A stretch of DNA of 23,916 nt from Acidiferrobacteraceae bacterium (GTDB taxonomy: Bacteria; Pseudomonadota; Gammaproteobacteria; Arenicellales; UBA868): contig PCBE01000069.1 in NCBI GenBank assembly GCA_002731295.1, forward strand, positions 10,690 to 34,605, written 5' to 3'. The notes below the pieces were generated by a model. It was not told the DNA's origin. It was given only the letters and a program-made list of their open reading frames with translations, and made no database searches. The translations under genes were made by a program, and so were the position numbers. Within the stretch, counting starts at the first letter, position 1. Each line of letters opens with the position of its first letter. Below, piece by piece: positions 16,731-23,916 of the stretch.

Positions 16731-17576
16731 ATGACAAAGGAAGTGATCGGTATCGCAGGTTGTGGTGCAATGGGAGAACCGATGATCCAGCGCCTACTGA
16801 CGGCTGGTTTTGAGGTGTGGGCTCACGATGTGCGGCCGCTCGCTGAATTTGGTGCCATCGCTGAACATATGTTGGAGGATGCCGCAGAGTTCGCGCGGCG
16901 ATGTAATGTGGTGATCAGTGTGGTCCGTGACGTGGACCAGACTAGATCATTGCTTTTCAGCGAAGCGCAGGGCATCGTTCGTGGCGCCAACCCGCCTGAA
17001 ATTCTGGTTATCAGTTCAACGGTTTCAGCTCGGTTTATCCGTCAGCTACTGACAGAGTTGCCGGCACAAACAAGTTTGGTTGACGCTGCAATGAGCGGTG
17101 CGCCATATCGTGCGAGAGAGGGAACACTTTCTTTTATGCTCGGCGGTCCAGATGCTGTTGTCGACCGCCTGATGCCGATTTTGCAGGTGATGGGCAATCG
17201 CTTATATCGTCTGGGAGATATTGGCATGGGCATGACAACCAAGGTGCTCAATAATTACTGTGCGGCATCGTCTATAGCGGCTACACATCGCGTGCTTGGA
17301 ATGGCGCAGGCGCTGGGCCTGGATCGGCGCCACCTGCTGGAGGTGATGAAACACAGTTCGGGCTCGAACTGGTTTGCAGATCATATCGACCAGATCGACT
17401 GGTCGGACGAGGGATATTCCCTGGACAATACCATCGGAATAGTTGAAAAGGATGTTCTCGCGACCTTGGATACAGTGTCTGAATGTCCGGACATTGTTCG
17501 GTGGCCTCTGGACGACGGATTACTTGATGCACTCCGGCGGCTGGAACCACTAGAACTCGAATCGGCAACACGCTAA
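16731..17576 (+). CDS. 3-hydroxyisobutyrate-dehydrogenase-like beta-hydroxyacid dehydrogenase
   Basis: This 281-residue NAD(P)-dependent beta-hydroxyacid dehydrogenase belongs to the family that includes 3-hydroxyisobutyrate and tartronate semialdehyde reductases. The dinucleotide motif GCGAMG is at 10-15. The substrate-binding block DAAMSGAPYRAREGTL at 118-132 replaces the more usual DAPVSGG form. The catalytic lysine is K171, with N175 in KVLNN, and EKDVLA at 239-244 is the typical C-terminal motif. These enzymes interconvert short beta-hydroxy acids and the corresponding aldehydes or keto acids in the cytosol. AGAGG lies 10 bases before ATG 16731. An MFS gene follows after 58 bases on the same strand, so the pair may be a transport-and-oxidation unit for a small hydroxy acid. 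The substrate is not determined, and the altered glycine position in the substrate block argues against a simple 3-hydroxyisobutyrate assignment. Confidence 0.88.
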   Translation: MTKEVIGIAGCGAMGEPMIQRLLTAGFEVWAHDVRPLAEFGAIAEHMLEDAAEFARRCNVVISVVRDVDQTRSLLFSEAQGIVRGANPPEILVISSTVSARFIRQLLTELPAQTSLVDAAMSGAPYRAREGTLSFMLGGPDAVVDRLMPILQVMGNRLYRLGDIGMGMTTKVLNNYCAASSIAATHRVLGMAQALGLDRRHLLEVMKHSSGSNWFADHIDQIDWSDEGYSLDNTIGIVEKDVLATLDTVSECPDIVRWPLDDGLLDALRRLEPLELESATR

Positions 17577-17634
17577 GTGGTCATGACAGTTATCACTCCA
17601 AGCGTTCTACTGTATCCACGCTGAAGGGGAATTG

Positions 17635-18885
17635 ATGACCGACGTATCCGATTCATCTACTCGTCACGGGTTGCGTGAAACCGCCACGCTGGTCGTGATA
17701 CTTGCTTTTGTGATGAATCTTTTGTCACGCGGATTTGGCGAGACTTTCGCCGTATTCCTGTTGCCCATCGAGTCAGAGATGGGTTGGACACGGACCACGC
17801 TGGCGGGTATTTATGCGATCTACATGGGGACACACGGCCTTGCCGCAGTGGTGATTGGTTGGTTTGTCGACAGGGTCGGGCCCAGGATTGTTTATTCCGT
17901 TGGACTTCTGATCTACGGTTTTGCCTTTTTGTTGGCTCAGTTTGGGGTTAAGGCCTGGCATTTCTACCTCACCACAGGCGTAATGGCTGGTATCGCAATG
18001 ACGGCAATCGGCATGACAACGGCTACAGTATTTATAACACGTTGGTATCAAGGGCCTAGAGCAAGTCAACTCTCACCGGCGATTGGAATTGCCTACTCCG
18101 GCCTGGGTGCGGGTGTCATTCTATGTGTGCCGATCACCAATCAGCTTATTGAGATCTTGGGATGGCGAGAGACCTACAGGGTGCTGGGACTAATTCTGTG
18201 CGCCTTGGCTGTCATTGTGTTCGTTTTACCCTGGAGAAAGTTGCAAGTCCAAACACCGCCACAGTCGGAGGTTGGTAGGTTCCTAGGCGGACGCAAGGAT
18301 GGGCACTTGCGAGCCGCCCTCCAAACCCAGACATTCTGGTTGCTATTCATGATTATGTTTATTACGGCTGCGGCAATGTATCTGGTTGGACCGCAGCTGG
18401 TGGCTTACCTAGTGTCCGTGGGGTTTGACTCGACTGTGGCGTCGCTGGCATTCAGCATAAACGGATTTCTAACTGTTTTCGGAATTGCCGGAACTGGATG
18501 GCTCGCGACTCATTTTGGTATGAAACGCGTCGCCAGCGTTTCCTATGCGATGACTATCACAGCTTTCATACTCCTGGCGTGCCTGAGTGTTACCCCGGTG
18601 ATGGTATTGCTGGTTCTGGCAATCTTGCCGTTGGGTTTGAGCCAAGGTGCGCGAGGCCCCATCGTATCTGTGCTGGTTTCCCGAGCCTTCTCGGGCCATG
18701 GGCTCGGTGCCATTTACGGCGCCATGACCATGGGTGTTGGTCTGGGTGGTATGAGCGGTGCCTGGCTTTCAGGTGTGTTCTACGACAAGACCGGAGGTTA
18801 TATCCTGAGTTACTCTGTTTCCGTTGTTTGCGCCCTGATTGGTGTTGGATTGTTCTGGATGATACGAGAGTCTTCCAATGAATGA
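17635..18885 (+). CDS. MFS transporter, monocarboxylate/oxalate-formate-like (second of three)
   Basis: This 416-residue carrier has about twelve membrane helices. The N-terminus is polar, followed by the first helix at about 17-31. Motif A appears as GWFVDRVGPR (75-84), preceded by MGWTRTTLAG (49-58), the same W-T/S-R-TTL pattern as the carrier at 8612. ATG 17635 is preferred over the adjacent TTG 17632. AGGGGA lies 4 bases before it. It is downstream of the 3-hydroxyisobutyrate-dehydrogenase-like gene on the same strand and ahead of the hydratase/acyl-CoA dehydrogenase pair. Family carriers usually move small organic acids with protons or in exchange; the specific solute is unknown. Confidence 0.9.
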   Translation: MTDVSDSSTRHGLRETATLVVILAFVMNLLSRGFGETFAVFLLPIESEMGWTRTTLAGIYAIYMGTHGLAAVVIGWFVDRVGPRIVYSVGLLIYGFAFLLAQFGVKAWHFYLTTGVMAGIAMTAIGMTTATVFITRWYQGPRASQLSPAIGIAYSGLGAGVILCVPITNQLIEILGWRETYRVLGLILCALAVIVFVLPWRKLQVQTPPQSEVGRFLGGRKDGHLRAALQTQTFWLLFMIMFITAAAMYLVGPQLVAYLVSVGFDSTVASLAFSINGFLTVFGIAGTGWLATHFGMKRVASVSYAMTITAFILLACLSVTPVMVLLVLAILPLGLSQGARGPIVSVLVSRAFSGHGLGAIYGAMTMGVGLGGMSGAWLSGVFYDKTGGYILSYSVSVVCALIGVGLFWMIRESSNE

Positions 18886-18933
18886 GGGTGTGAGGCCTCT
18901 ATACCGTTTACGTAATGTTTGCGCGTAACGTGT

Positions 18934-18961
18934 TTGAACCTTGAGAAGATTACACTATCTT
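18934..18961 (+). promoter_or_regulatory. Candidate sigma-70 promoter for the hydratase / acyl-CoA dehydrogenase pair
   Basis: TTGAAC (18934-18939) and TATCTT (18956-18961) are separated by 16 bases, about 65 bases before the enoyl-CoA hydratase start. Matches are four of six to each consensus box. A perfect 8-bp palindrome, TTACGTAA (18908-18915), lies just upstream and could be part of an operator. The call rests on eye inspection only. Confidence 0.3.
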
Positions 18962-19025
18962 ATAGCGGTCTTGTCCGGAAAGTGCGATAAAGGCCACAGT
19001 GCCACGTTGCAAAGGGGAAAAGGCA

Positions 19026-19793
19026 ATGAGTATTCGATTTGAAAAAGAAAACCGTCTTGCGATTGTCACGATTGATCGTCCCGAGACTATGAATGCGCTT
19101 GATATGGCGCACAATGCAGAACTCGATCGTGTTTGGGCTGAGTTCCGTGATGATGACGATCTGTGGATCGCAATTCTCACAGGCGCCGGTGATAAAGCAT
19201 TTTCAGCGGGTGCCGACCTTAAGACCCTGATTCCCGCGCAGGGTGCCGGGGTCATGGACGACTGGAACTTTGGCGGGATCACCCGAAATTTTACGACCTA
19301 TAAACCCATCATCGCCGCCATCAATGGTGTTGCACTTGCGGGTGGGCTGGAAATGGTGCTGGCATGCGACTTACGGATTGCAGCGGATCATGCCCGGCTG
19401 GGTCTTGCTGAAGTGAAGTGGGCTATCATTCCTGGTGCCGGGGGAACCCAGCGGTTGCCACGCGCTATCCCGCTTGCCCGCGCCATGGAGATGATTTTGA
19501 CGGGTGATCCTATTACAGCCGACGAGGCCTACCAGCTAGGCCTGGTGAATCGTGTTGTCCCCGGGGATAAGCTGATGAACGAAGCCCGTGCGTTGGCAGA
19601 TACGCTGCTTGCCCGTGGACCGCTGGCGCTGCGTGCTGCTAAGCGCGCTATCCTCGAGGGTGCCAGCCTACCATTTAACGAGGCGATGAACCTGGAACTC
19701 CAACTATTCAACAGTGTGATGCGTACGGAGGATGCCGTGGAGGGCCCGCGCGCGTTTGCAGAAAAACGCGCACCAAACTATCAAGGAAGATAA
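19026..19793 (+). CDS. Enoyl-CoA hydratase/isomerase (crotonase family)
   Basis: This 255-residue crotonase-fold enzyme adds water to a 2-enoyl-CoA to form 3-hydroxyacyl-CoA. The CoA/oxyanion motif FSAGADLK is at 59-66 and the second oxyanion block GVALAGGLE at 101-109. Both catalytic glutamates of mammalian hydratase (E144/E164) are present as E109 in GGLE and E129 in LAEVKW, and IPGAGGTQRLPR follows. This supports true hydratase activity rather than a degenerate crotonase. ATG 19026 was chosen because AGGGG lies about 9 bases upstream and the homologous region begins there; the frame upstream to 18999 is extra. The acyl-CoA dehydrogenase gene follows 4 bases later, so the two are co-transcribed. 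Together they would do the first two steps of a beta-oxidation-type cycle on an unknown acyl-CoA. Confidence 0.93.
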   Translation: MSIRFEKENRLAIVTIDRPETMNALDMAHNAELDRVWAEFRDDDDLWIAILTGAGDKAFSAGADLKTLIPAQGAGVMDDWNFGGITRNFTTYKPIIAAINGVALAGGLEMVLACDLRIAADHARLGLAEVKWAIIPGAGGTQRLPRAIPLARAMEMILTGDPITADEAYQLGLVNRVVPGDKLMNEARALADTLLARGPLALRAAKRAILEGASLPFNEAMNLELQLFNSVMRTEDAVEGPRAFAEKRAPNYQGR

Positions 19794-19797
19794 GCAG

Positions 19798-20949
19798 ATG
19801 CACAGTGACACACAGACCCCAACATGGATGACCGAAGAACATCAGCTTTATGCTGAATCTGTGAGGCGTTTTCTGGCCAGTGAATATATTCCTCATGTGA
19901 CACGCTGGAACGATCAGGGTTATGTCGATCCAGAATTCTGGCACCACGCTGGAGAGGCTGGGATACTTGGAGCTGCCATTCCTGAAGAGTATGGCGGCGC
20001 AGGCGCCGGGATTACATTTGACGTCGTCACGACGTACGAACAGGCACTTGCGGGGGATTTCAGCTGGGGTTTTGTAATCCATACGATCGTCGTCCAGTAC
20101 GTACTCGCCTATGGGACGACAGAACAGAAACACCGCTGGCTGCCACAACTTGTGTCGGGGGAGCGTATCTCTGCTTTGGCTATGACCGAGCCCGGGCAAG
20201 GCTCGGACCTGCAGTCTGTAGAGACGCACGCAGTGCTGGAGGATGGTGTTTTTCGGGTAAACGGCTCCAAAACCTTTATCACCAATGGGCAGACGGCAAA
20301 CCTGATCTGTCTGGTGGTAAAAACACAACGCGATGCAGGTGCGCGCGGTGTTTCACTACTGATGGTTGAAACAGATCAGGTCGACGGATTTCGTCGTGGC
20401 CAGAATCTGGAAAAAATCGGCCTTAAGGGCCAGGACACCTCGGAACTATTTTTTGACGATATGCTTGTCCCCGAAGAAAATATTCTGGGTCTTGAACCTG
20501 GCCAGGGGTTTTACCAACTGATGAACCAGCTGCCTTGGGAGCGACTTGCGATCGGTATTGGTGCGCTGGGCCATATGGACTTTGCACTTGCGCAGACCTT
20601 GGAATACGTGAAAGAAAGAAAAGCATTCGGCAAGACCATATTCGAATTTCAAAATACCCGTTTTAAACTGGCCGAACAGAAAACGAAACTTGAGGTCACG
20701 CGGGCGTTCATCCATCACTGTATCGAACTTCAGCGTGATGGTGTACTTGATGCGACGACCGCGTCCATGGCTAAGTGGTGGAGCAGTCAGATGCAGTGCG
20801 AAGTTATTGATGAATGTCTCCAACTTTTTGGGGGCTATGGCTACATGCTCGAATACCCGATAGCACGCGCCTATGCTGATGCCCGAGTTCAAAAAATCTA
20901 TGGGGGCACAAACGAGATTATGAAGGAGCTCATTGCCCGTAGTCTCTAG
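19798..20949 (+). CDS. Acyl-CoA dehydrogenase, long-chain/isovaleryl active-site type
   Basis: This 383-residue FAD enzyme makes a 2-enoyl-CoA from an acyl-CoA and passes electrons to electron-transfer flavoprotein. Standard motifs are AMTEPGQGSD (128-137), KTFITNG near 158-164, and YVKERKAFGKTI near 270-281. The C-terminal motif reads IYGGTNEIMKELIAR: the position that carries the catalytic Glu in MCAD/SCAD (YEGT) is Gly here. The base is instead likely E248 in PWERL, as in long-chain (LCAD) and isovaleryl-CoA dehydrogenases. The ribosome-binding site AAGGAAGA (19783-19790) lies inside the last codons of the hydratase gene, 7 bases before ATG 19798. Length and motif set suggest a complete, active enzyme. 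It converges with the MFS gene at 20978. Chain length or branching of the substrate is not readable. Confidence 0.93.
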   Translation: MHSDTQTPTWMTEEHQLYAESVRRFLASEYIPHVTRWNDQGYVDPEFWHHAGEAGILGAAIPEEYGGAGAGITFDVVTTYEQALAGDFSWGFVIHTIVVQYVLAYGTTEQKHRWLPQLVSGERISALAMTEPGQGSDLQSVETHAVLEDGVFRVNGSKTFITNGQTANLICLVVKTQRDAGARGVSLLMVETDQVDGFRRGQNLEKIGLKGQDTSELFFDDMLVPEENILGLEPGQGFYQLMNQLPWERLAIGIGALGHMDFALAQTLEYVKERKAFGKTIFEFQNTRFKLAEQKTKLEVTRAFIHHCIELQRDGVLDATTASMAKWWSSQMQCEVIDECLQLFGGYGYMLEYPIARAYADARVQKIYGGTNEIMKELIARSL

Positions 20950-20977
20950 CTGCTGAAAGGTAGCGTTCTAGGTACGG

Positions 20978-22207
20978 TTAGTTCGTTGTAGTTGTCGCTG
21001 CGTTTGTTCTGGATTTACGGGTTTTTTGTAAAAGTCCTGCCGCGATCCATAGGTTTAGTATGTTAAATCCAATCGCATTAAGAAAAGAAACGGAGTACGA
21101 ACCGGTGAGGTCGTAAAGCAAGCCGGCAATCCAACCGCCGAACGCCATCCCGGCAATAGTGAACAGAAAGGACGTACTGATTCGCCAACCTGCTTCACCA
21201 GGAGGGAAGAAACCCCGCAGGATGATGGTATAGGAAGGTACGATCCCTCCTTGAGAAAGACCAAAAGCAATTGAAATACCGTACAAAAATATCAAGCTGT
21301 TACCAGCAAAAAACGCGATGAGCACGATTAATTGTAGAGTTGATCCGAGCAGCAATGTTTGTAGGCCCCCGATGCGATCAGATAGCCAGCCAGAACTGAC
21401 ACGGCTGATTACGCCAAATCCCAACATGAGACCTAGCATCTCTGCCCCTCGAATTGCTGGATGACCAAGGTCCATGACATAGGGCACGATGTGAATTTGT
21501 GGCATTGCCATAGCAACGCAACAACCAAAGCCTGCAAGACAGATCAGGCCCTGAAGAGTACCTGCTGATATTGATGACTTGGTCAGATTAGAGTTGGCCA
21601 AGCCAGCGTTAGGTAGGTGTTTGTTTACCGTAGGTTTCGGATAAAGTATCAGAGACAGCAGTGCCATGAAAATGAGTGTGATCAAAGCCAGGTCGATAAA
21701 ACTTTCACGCCAACCCTGGGCATCAAACATACGTTGCAATATTGGTGGCCATATCGCACCAGCGACATAGCTGCCACTGAATGCGATGCCGACCGCAAGT
21801 CCGCGCCGCCGGCTGAACCAATGAGAAATGTCAGCGATAAGCGGGGCCATGCTGAACGATGATCCTAGAAACCCGCACAACAAACTGAATGCCAGGGAGA
21901 TCTCGAGAATTGAGCTGGCATGCGCAGCGAGATAAAAGCCTGCCGGGAGGGCGAGACTCCCGATCAAGGCGGGAATCATGATACCCATACGGTCAGCCAG
22001 CCGGCCCATGAAGACTCCACCCAACGCAAATCCGATCATAAACGTGCCGTAAATCAACGAACTGTTGCCACGACCGGTGTTAAATTCATTAGCTATCGGT
22101 TCTAGAACAATCGCACCCGCCCACATGGCGGAACAACCGAGTGTCATCAGCGCCAGAGCGGTTGTCAGCCGGATCAGCGGATAGACCCCACGGATTTGAA
22201 TTGTCAT
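20978..22207 (-). CDS. MFS transporter (third of three)
   Basis: This 409-residue major facilitator has about twelve hydrophobic helices. Motif A reads MGRLADRMG (67-75), and the helix 4-5 region carries SHWFSRRRGLAVGIAFSG, the RRGLAxGIA pattern typical of monocarboxylate/oxalate-formate-type MFS proteins. It differs from the other two carriers here in lacking the W-S/T-R-TTL segment (it has GRGNSSLIYG instead), so it is a separate paralogue rather than a recent duplicate. ATG 22207 lacks a clear ribosome-binding site. It is divergent from the dioxygenase gene, with a 139-base gap, and is a candidate importer for that enzyme's substrate. Specificity unknown. Confidence 0.88.
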   Translation of the reverse strand: MTIQIRGVYPLIRLTTALALMTLGCSAMWAGAIVLEPIANEFNTGRGNSSLIYGTFMIGFALGGVFMGRLADRMGIMIPALIGSLALPAGFYLAAHASSILEISLAFSLLCGFLGSSFSMAPLIADISHWFSRRRGLAVGIAFSGSYVAGAIWPPILQRMFDAQGWRESFIDLALITLIFMALLSLILYPKPTVNKHLPNAGLANSNLTKSSISAGTLQGLICLAGFGCCVAMAMPQIHIVPYVMDLGHPAIRGAEMLGLMLGFGVISRVSSGWLSDRIGGLQTLLLGSTLQLIVLIAFFAGNSLIFLYGISIAFGLSQGGIVPSYTIILRGFFPPGEAGWRISTSFLFTIAGMAFGGWIAGLLYDLTGSYSVSFLNAIGFNILNLWIAAGLLQKTRKSRTNAATTTTN

Positions 22208-22346
22208 GGTGTTTCACTAAACATAAGTGCCGGATTCTACCCGTCTACGCGTGTCGGAAGGCATTGTTTGTGAGCAAGGACTGGCGTATCGAGGTGGTGG
22301 TGCCTATGATTAAAACTATGACTGCTACAACTGCGGCTGACCAAAG
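22208..22346. promoter_or_regulatory. Divergent promoter region, MFS / dioxygenase-DMFase genes
   Basis: This 139-base gap lies between divergent starts. For the rightward unit, TTGTTT (22264-22269) and TATCGA (22287-22292) with a 17-base spacer form a weak sigma-70-like pair about 55 bases before the dioxygenase ATG. No strong ribosome-binding site precedes that ATG. No clear operator palindrome is visible. Confidence 0.3.
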
Positions 22347-23234
22347 ATGAGTATTTCAATTATTCCAATCGGTAGATGTTTCGCGGGGGAGGTATCTGGG
22401 GTGGATCTGCGTCGACCTTTGAGTCCGGAGACCGTTGCTGCGATCGATTCCGGTATGCACGAGTACGCAGTCTTGGTATTTCGGGGCCAGGACATCAATG
22501 ACGAAGAACAGCTTGCGTTCAGTCGAGCACTCGGACCGATTGAATCTTCAATTGGTGGCAATATCACGCGACTCGATCAGCGCCGGCTCGGTACCGATAT
22601 TGCGGATGTCTCCAATCTGGATCAAAACCAGAATATCTATGCCAGGGACGACCGACGGAGATTATTTAATCTCGGCAACCGCTTATGGCATTCAGACAGT
22701 TCGTTTCGTGCCATTCCGGCGAAGTATTCACTACTGTCTGCCCGATCTATTCCTGTGAATGGCCCGAATACCGAATATGCAGACATGCGAGCGGCCTATG
22801 ACGCTCTGGATGACAAGATAAAAGCTGAAGTTGAGGGGTTGATCTGTGAGCATTCGCTGACGTATTCCCGGGGCCAGCTTGGGTTTACCGACTTCACAGA
22901 AGAAGAACAACAAACCTTCGCGCCCGTTCGCCAGGTATTGGTGAGAACTCACCCAGTGACGATGCGCAAATCACTCTTTCTGGCGTCACATGCCGGAACC
23001 ATCGTGGGTTGGCCGATGGCTGAAGCCCGTATCTTTCTACGCGATCTGATCGAATATGCGACCCAGCCGCAATTTGTCTATGTACACCACTGGCGATTAC
23101 ATGATCTTGTGATGTGGGACAATCGTCAGACCATGCATCGGGTTCGGCGCTTCAATGAAACAGAGGATATTAGAGACGTACGTCGGACCACTATCTCCAG
23201 TGATGGCCCGACCACAGCACAGGCCACAAATTAA
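22347..23234 (+). CDS. TauD/TfdA-family 2-oxoglutarate and Fe(II)-dependent dioxygenase
   Basis: This 295-residue cytosolic non-heme iron oxygenase hydroxylates a substrate while converting 2-oxoglutarate to succinate and CO2. The facial triad is visible as H115 and D117 in WHSDSSF and H264 in TMHRVRRF. R279, 15 residues after H264, and T142, 27 residues after H115, match the 2-oxoglutarate contacts of TauD (H99/T126, H255/R270). The surrounding text NRLWHSDSSF, YSLLSAR and EYADMRAAYDAL is close to TfdA, the 2,4-dichlorophenoxyacetate dioxygenase, and its relatives that cleave ethers or sulfonates by hydroxylating next to the heteroatom. True 2,4-D activity is not implied. Its TAA stop shares one base with the next ATG (TAATG), so it is translationally coupled to the dimethylformamidase-like gene. 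It is divergent from an MFS carrier gene. Confidence 0.92.
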   Translation: MSISIIPIGRCFAGEVSGVDLRRPLSPETVAAIDSGMHEYAVLVFRGQDINDEEQLAFSRALGPIESSIGGNITRLDQRRLGTDIADVSNLDQNQNIYARDDRRRLFNLGNRLWHSDSSFRAIPAKYSLLSARSIPVNGPNTEYADMRAAYDALDDKIKAEVEGLICEHSLTYSRGQLGFTDFTEEEQQTFAPVRQVLVRTHPVTMRKSLFLASHAGTIVGWPMAEARIFLRDLIEYATQPQFVYVHHWRLHDLVMWDNRQTMHRVRRFNETEDIRDVRRTTISSDGPTTAQATN

Positions 23235-23916
23235 TGAATAACAATCATCCACCACTATTGGGTTATACCGACCGGCTGTCTGCCAGGCCGGGTGAGACCG
23301 TCGAGGTTAAGGTGAGCAGTTATCTGGAAGGCGAATACACAGCGCGTCTGGTGCGTACCATATGCGCTGACCCCAACCCTGAAGGAATGGGGCTCGTGGA
23401 GGAAGCTATCGACTGCAGTTTTGCGGGCTCCTATGCAGCACGTGTACAGCCATTTTCGCCAGGATCCTGTGTGAAAGTGCCGTTGACAGCAGATAGTCAG
23501 CTGCCGGACACATTTACGTTAACTGCGATGATCTGGCCAACCCAACCAGGGGAAAGTGCCCAGACTGTGTTTTCAGTGGGTGCAGCGAGTTCTGGGTGTG
23601 CATTGTTTTTGGGACTGGACGGTGCTGGCAGGCCAAGGATCGCGGTCAGGATGACCGATGACAGCTGGTGTGAATGTGTGCTGGACAGTCCGATTGCTGA
23701 TCGTTACTGGGTGCGTCTTTCGGCAAGCGTCAATGTTGCGGAAGGCTCGTTGACCCTGCGCTGTAGCGGTAATGAGTCCGATGAGGCTTCGCGCGCAGAA
23801 TTTAGCGGATCGGCGGTTCTAAAAATGGAAACGATGGATTGCCTGATGATTGCGGCCAATGAAACGACTGAGCGACAGATGCATTTTAACGGCAAGATAG
23901 ACAATCCGACTGTTTA
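23234..23916 (+). CDS. N,N-dimethylformamidase large-subunit-like protein, N-terminal part (runs off the window)
   Basis: This open frame begins at ATG 23234 inside the dioxygenase stop codon and has no stop before the right edge; 227 codons are visible. The N-terminus LLGYTDRLSARPGETVEVKV, then RLVRTICADPNPEG, matches the opening of the large (beta) subunit family of N,N-dimethylformamidase. A LamG/concanavalin-like beta domain follows, recognisable by FTLTAMIWPT (about residues 94-103) and MHFNGKIDNPTV at the visible end. Family members run to about 700-760 residues, so only about 30 percent is seen and the iron-binding catalytic part is outside the window. Classical DMFase also needs a small subunit, which is not encoded upstream here; a dioxygenase occupies that position. 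It probably hydrolyses a C-N amide bond, but the substrate is unknown. Confidence 0.8.
   Translation, partial: MNNNHPPLLGYTDRLSARPGETVEVKVSSYLEGEYTARLVRTICADPNPEGMGLVEEAIDCSFAGSYAARVQPFSPGSCVKVPLTADSQLPDTFTLTAMIWPTQPGESAQTVFSVGAASSGCALFLGLDGAGRPRIAVRMTDDSWCECVLDSPIADRYWVRLSASVNVAEGSLTLRCSGNESDEASRAEFSGSAVLKMETMDCLMIAANETTERQMHFNGKIDNPTV

Noticed and set aside
16426..16770. 114-codon minus-strand frame crossing the non-coding divergent region
   Set aside because: It overlaps the start of the 3-hydroxyisobutyrate-dehydrogenase-like gene, lacks a ribosome-binding site and has no protein-like pattern. It could be revisited if transcription is found.
19708..20328. 206-codon minus-strand frame
   Set aside because: It lies antisense to the end of the hydratase and the acyl-CoA dehydrogenase genes, both with full catalytic motifs, and has no recognisable features.
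22347..23234. Reading the dioxygenase as a gamma-butyrobetaine hydroxylase because of the nearby carnitine-like pair
   Set aside because: The N-terminal zinc domain of that enzyme is absent, and the text around the iron ligands is TfdA-like.

Overview
The window looks like chromosomal DNA of a proteobacterium, most likely a marine or otherwise aquatic gammaproteobacterium. The strongest lineage hint is the divergent pair of a TesA-like lysophospholipase/thioesterase and a YbbA/YbbP-type ABC system, an arrangement known from Escherichia coli. Base composition is moderate (roughly half G+C by eye) and coding density is high. I see no tRNA, rRNA, insertion sequence, CRISPR array, phage gene or transcriptional regulator. 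The placement is an inference; no marker gene is present.

Layout. Positions 1-5291 hold a truncated MscS channel, a reductive-dehalogenase-like corrinoid/Fe-S protein, an EamA-type exporter, and then, leftward, a glutathione S-transferase and TesA. TesA and the ABC ATPase start back to back on the four bases CATG. From 4620 to 11530 the ATPase, a YbbP-like permease, a SAM methyltransferase, an MFS transporter and a divergent gamma-glutamyltransferase-family amidohydrolase run rightward with tight spacing or overlaps. From 11545 onward the genes are mostly acyl-CoA and hydroxy/keto-acid enzymes on alternating strands: an acyl-CoA synthetase (-), a core-MetE-like methyltransferase (+), a 3-hydroxyacyl-CoA/hydroxy-acid dehydrogenase with a beta-keto acid cleavage enzyme (both -), a 3-hydroxyisobutyrate-dehydrogenase-like enzyme with a second MFS transporter (+), an enoyl-CoA hydratase with an acyl-CoA dehydrogenase (+), a third MFS transporter (-), and finally a TfdA/TauD-type dioxygenase translationally coupled to a dimethylformamidase-like large subunit that runs off the right edge.

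How it may fit together (inference). The second half reads as a catabolic region for imported organic acids. MFS carriers of the monocarboxylate/oxalate-formate type bring in a substrate. Two C-N hydrolase homologues (GGT-like and DMFase-like) and an oxygenase can unmask it. A synthetase, acyl-CoA dehydrogenase and enoyl-CoA hydratase carry out beta-oxidation steps. A hydroxy-acid dehydrogenase plus BKACE resemble the carnitine-type route, in which a free beta-hydroxy acid is oxidised and then cleaved against acetyl-CoA. No thiolase is present. The most unusual items are the RdhA-like protein, which keeps the complete Tyr/Asn/Arg active-site spacing but has no Tat signal and no RdhB; the GGT-like protein, which has lost the residues that hold a glutamyl alpha-amino/alpha-carboxyl group; and the dioxygenase-DMFase pair.
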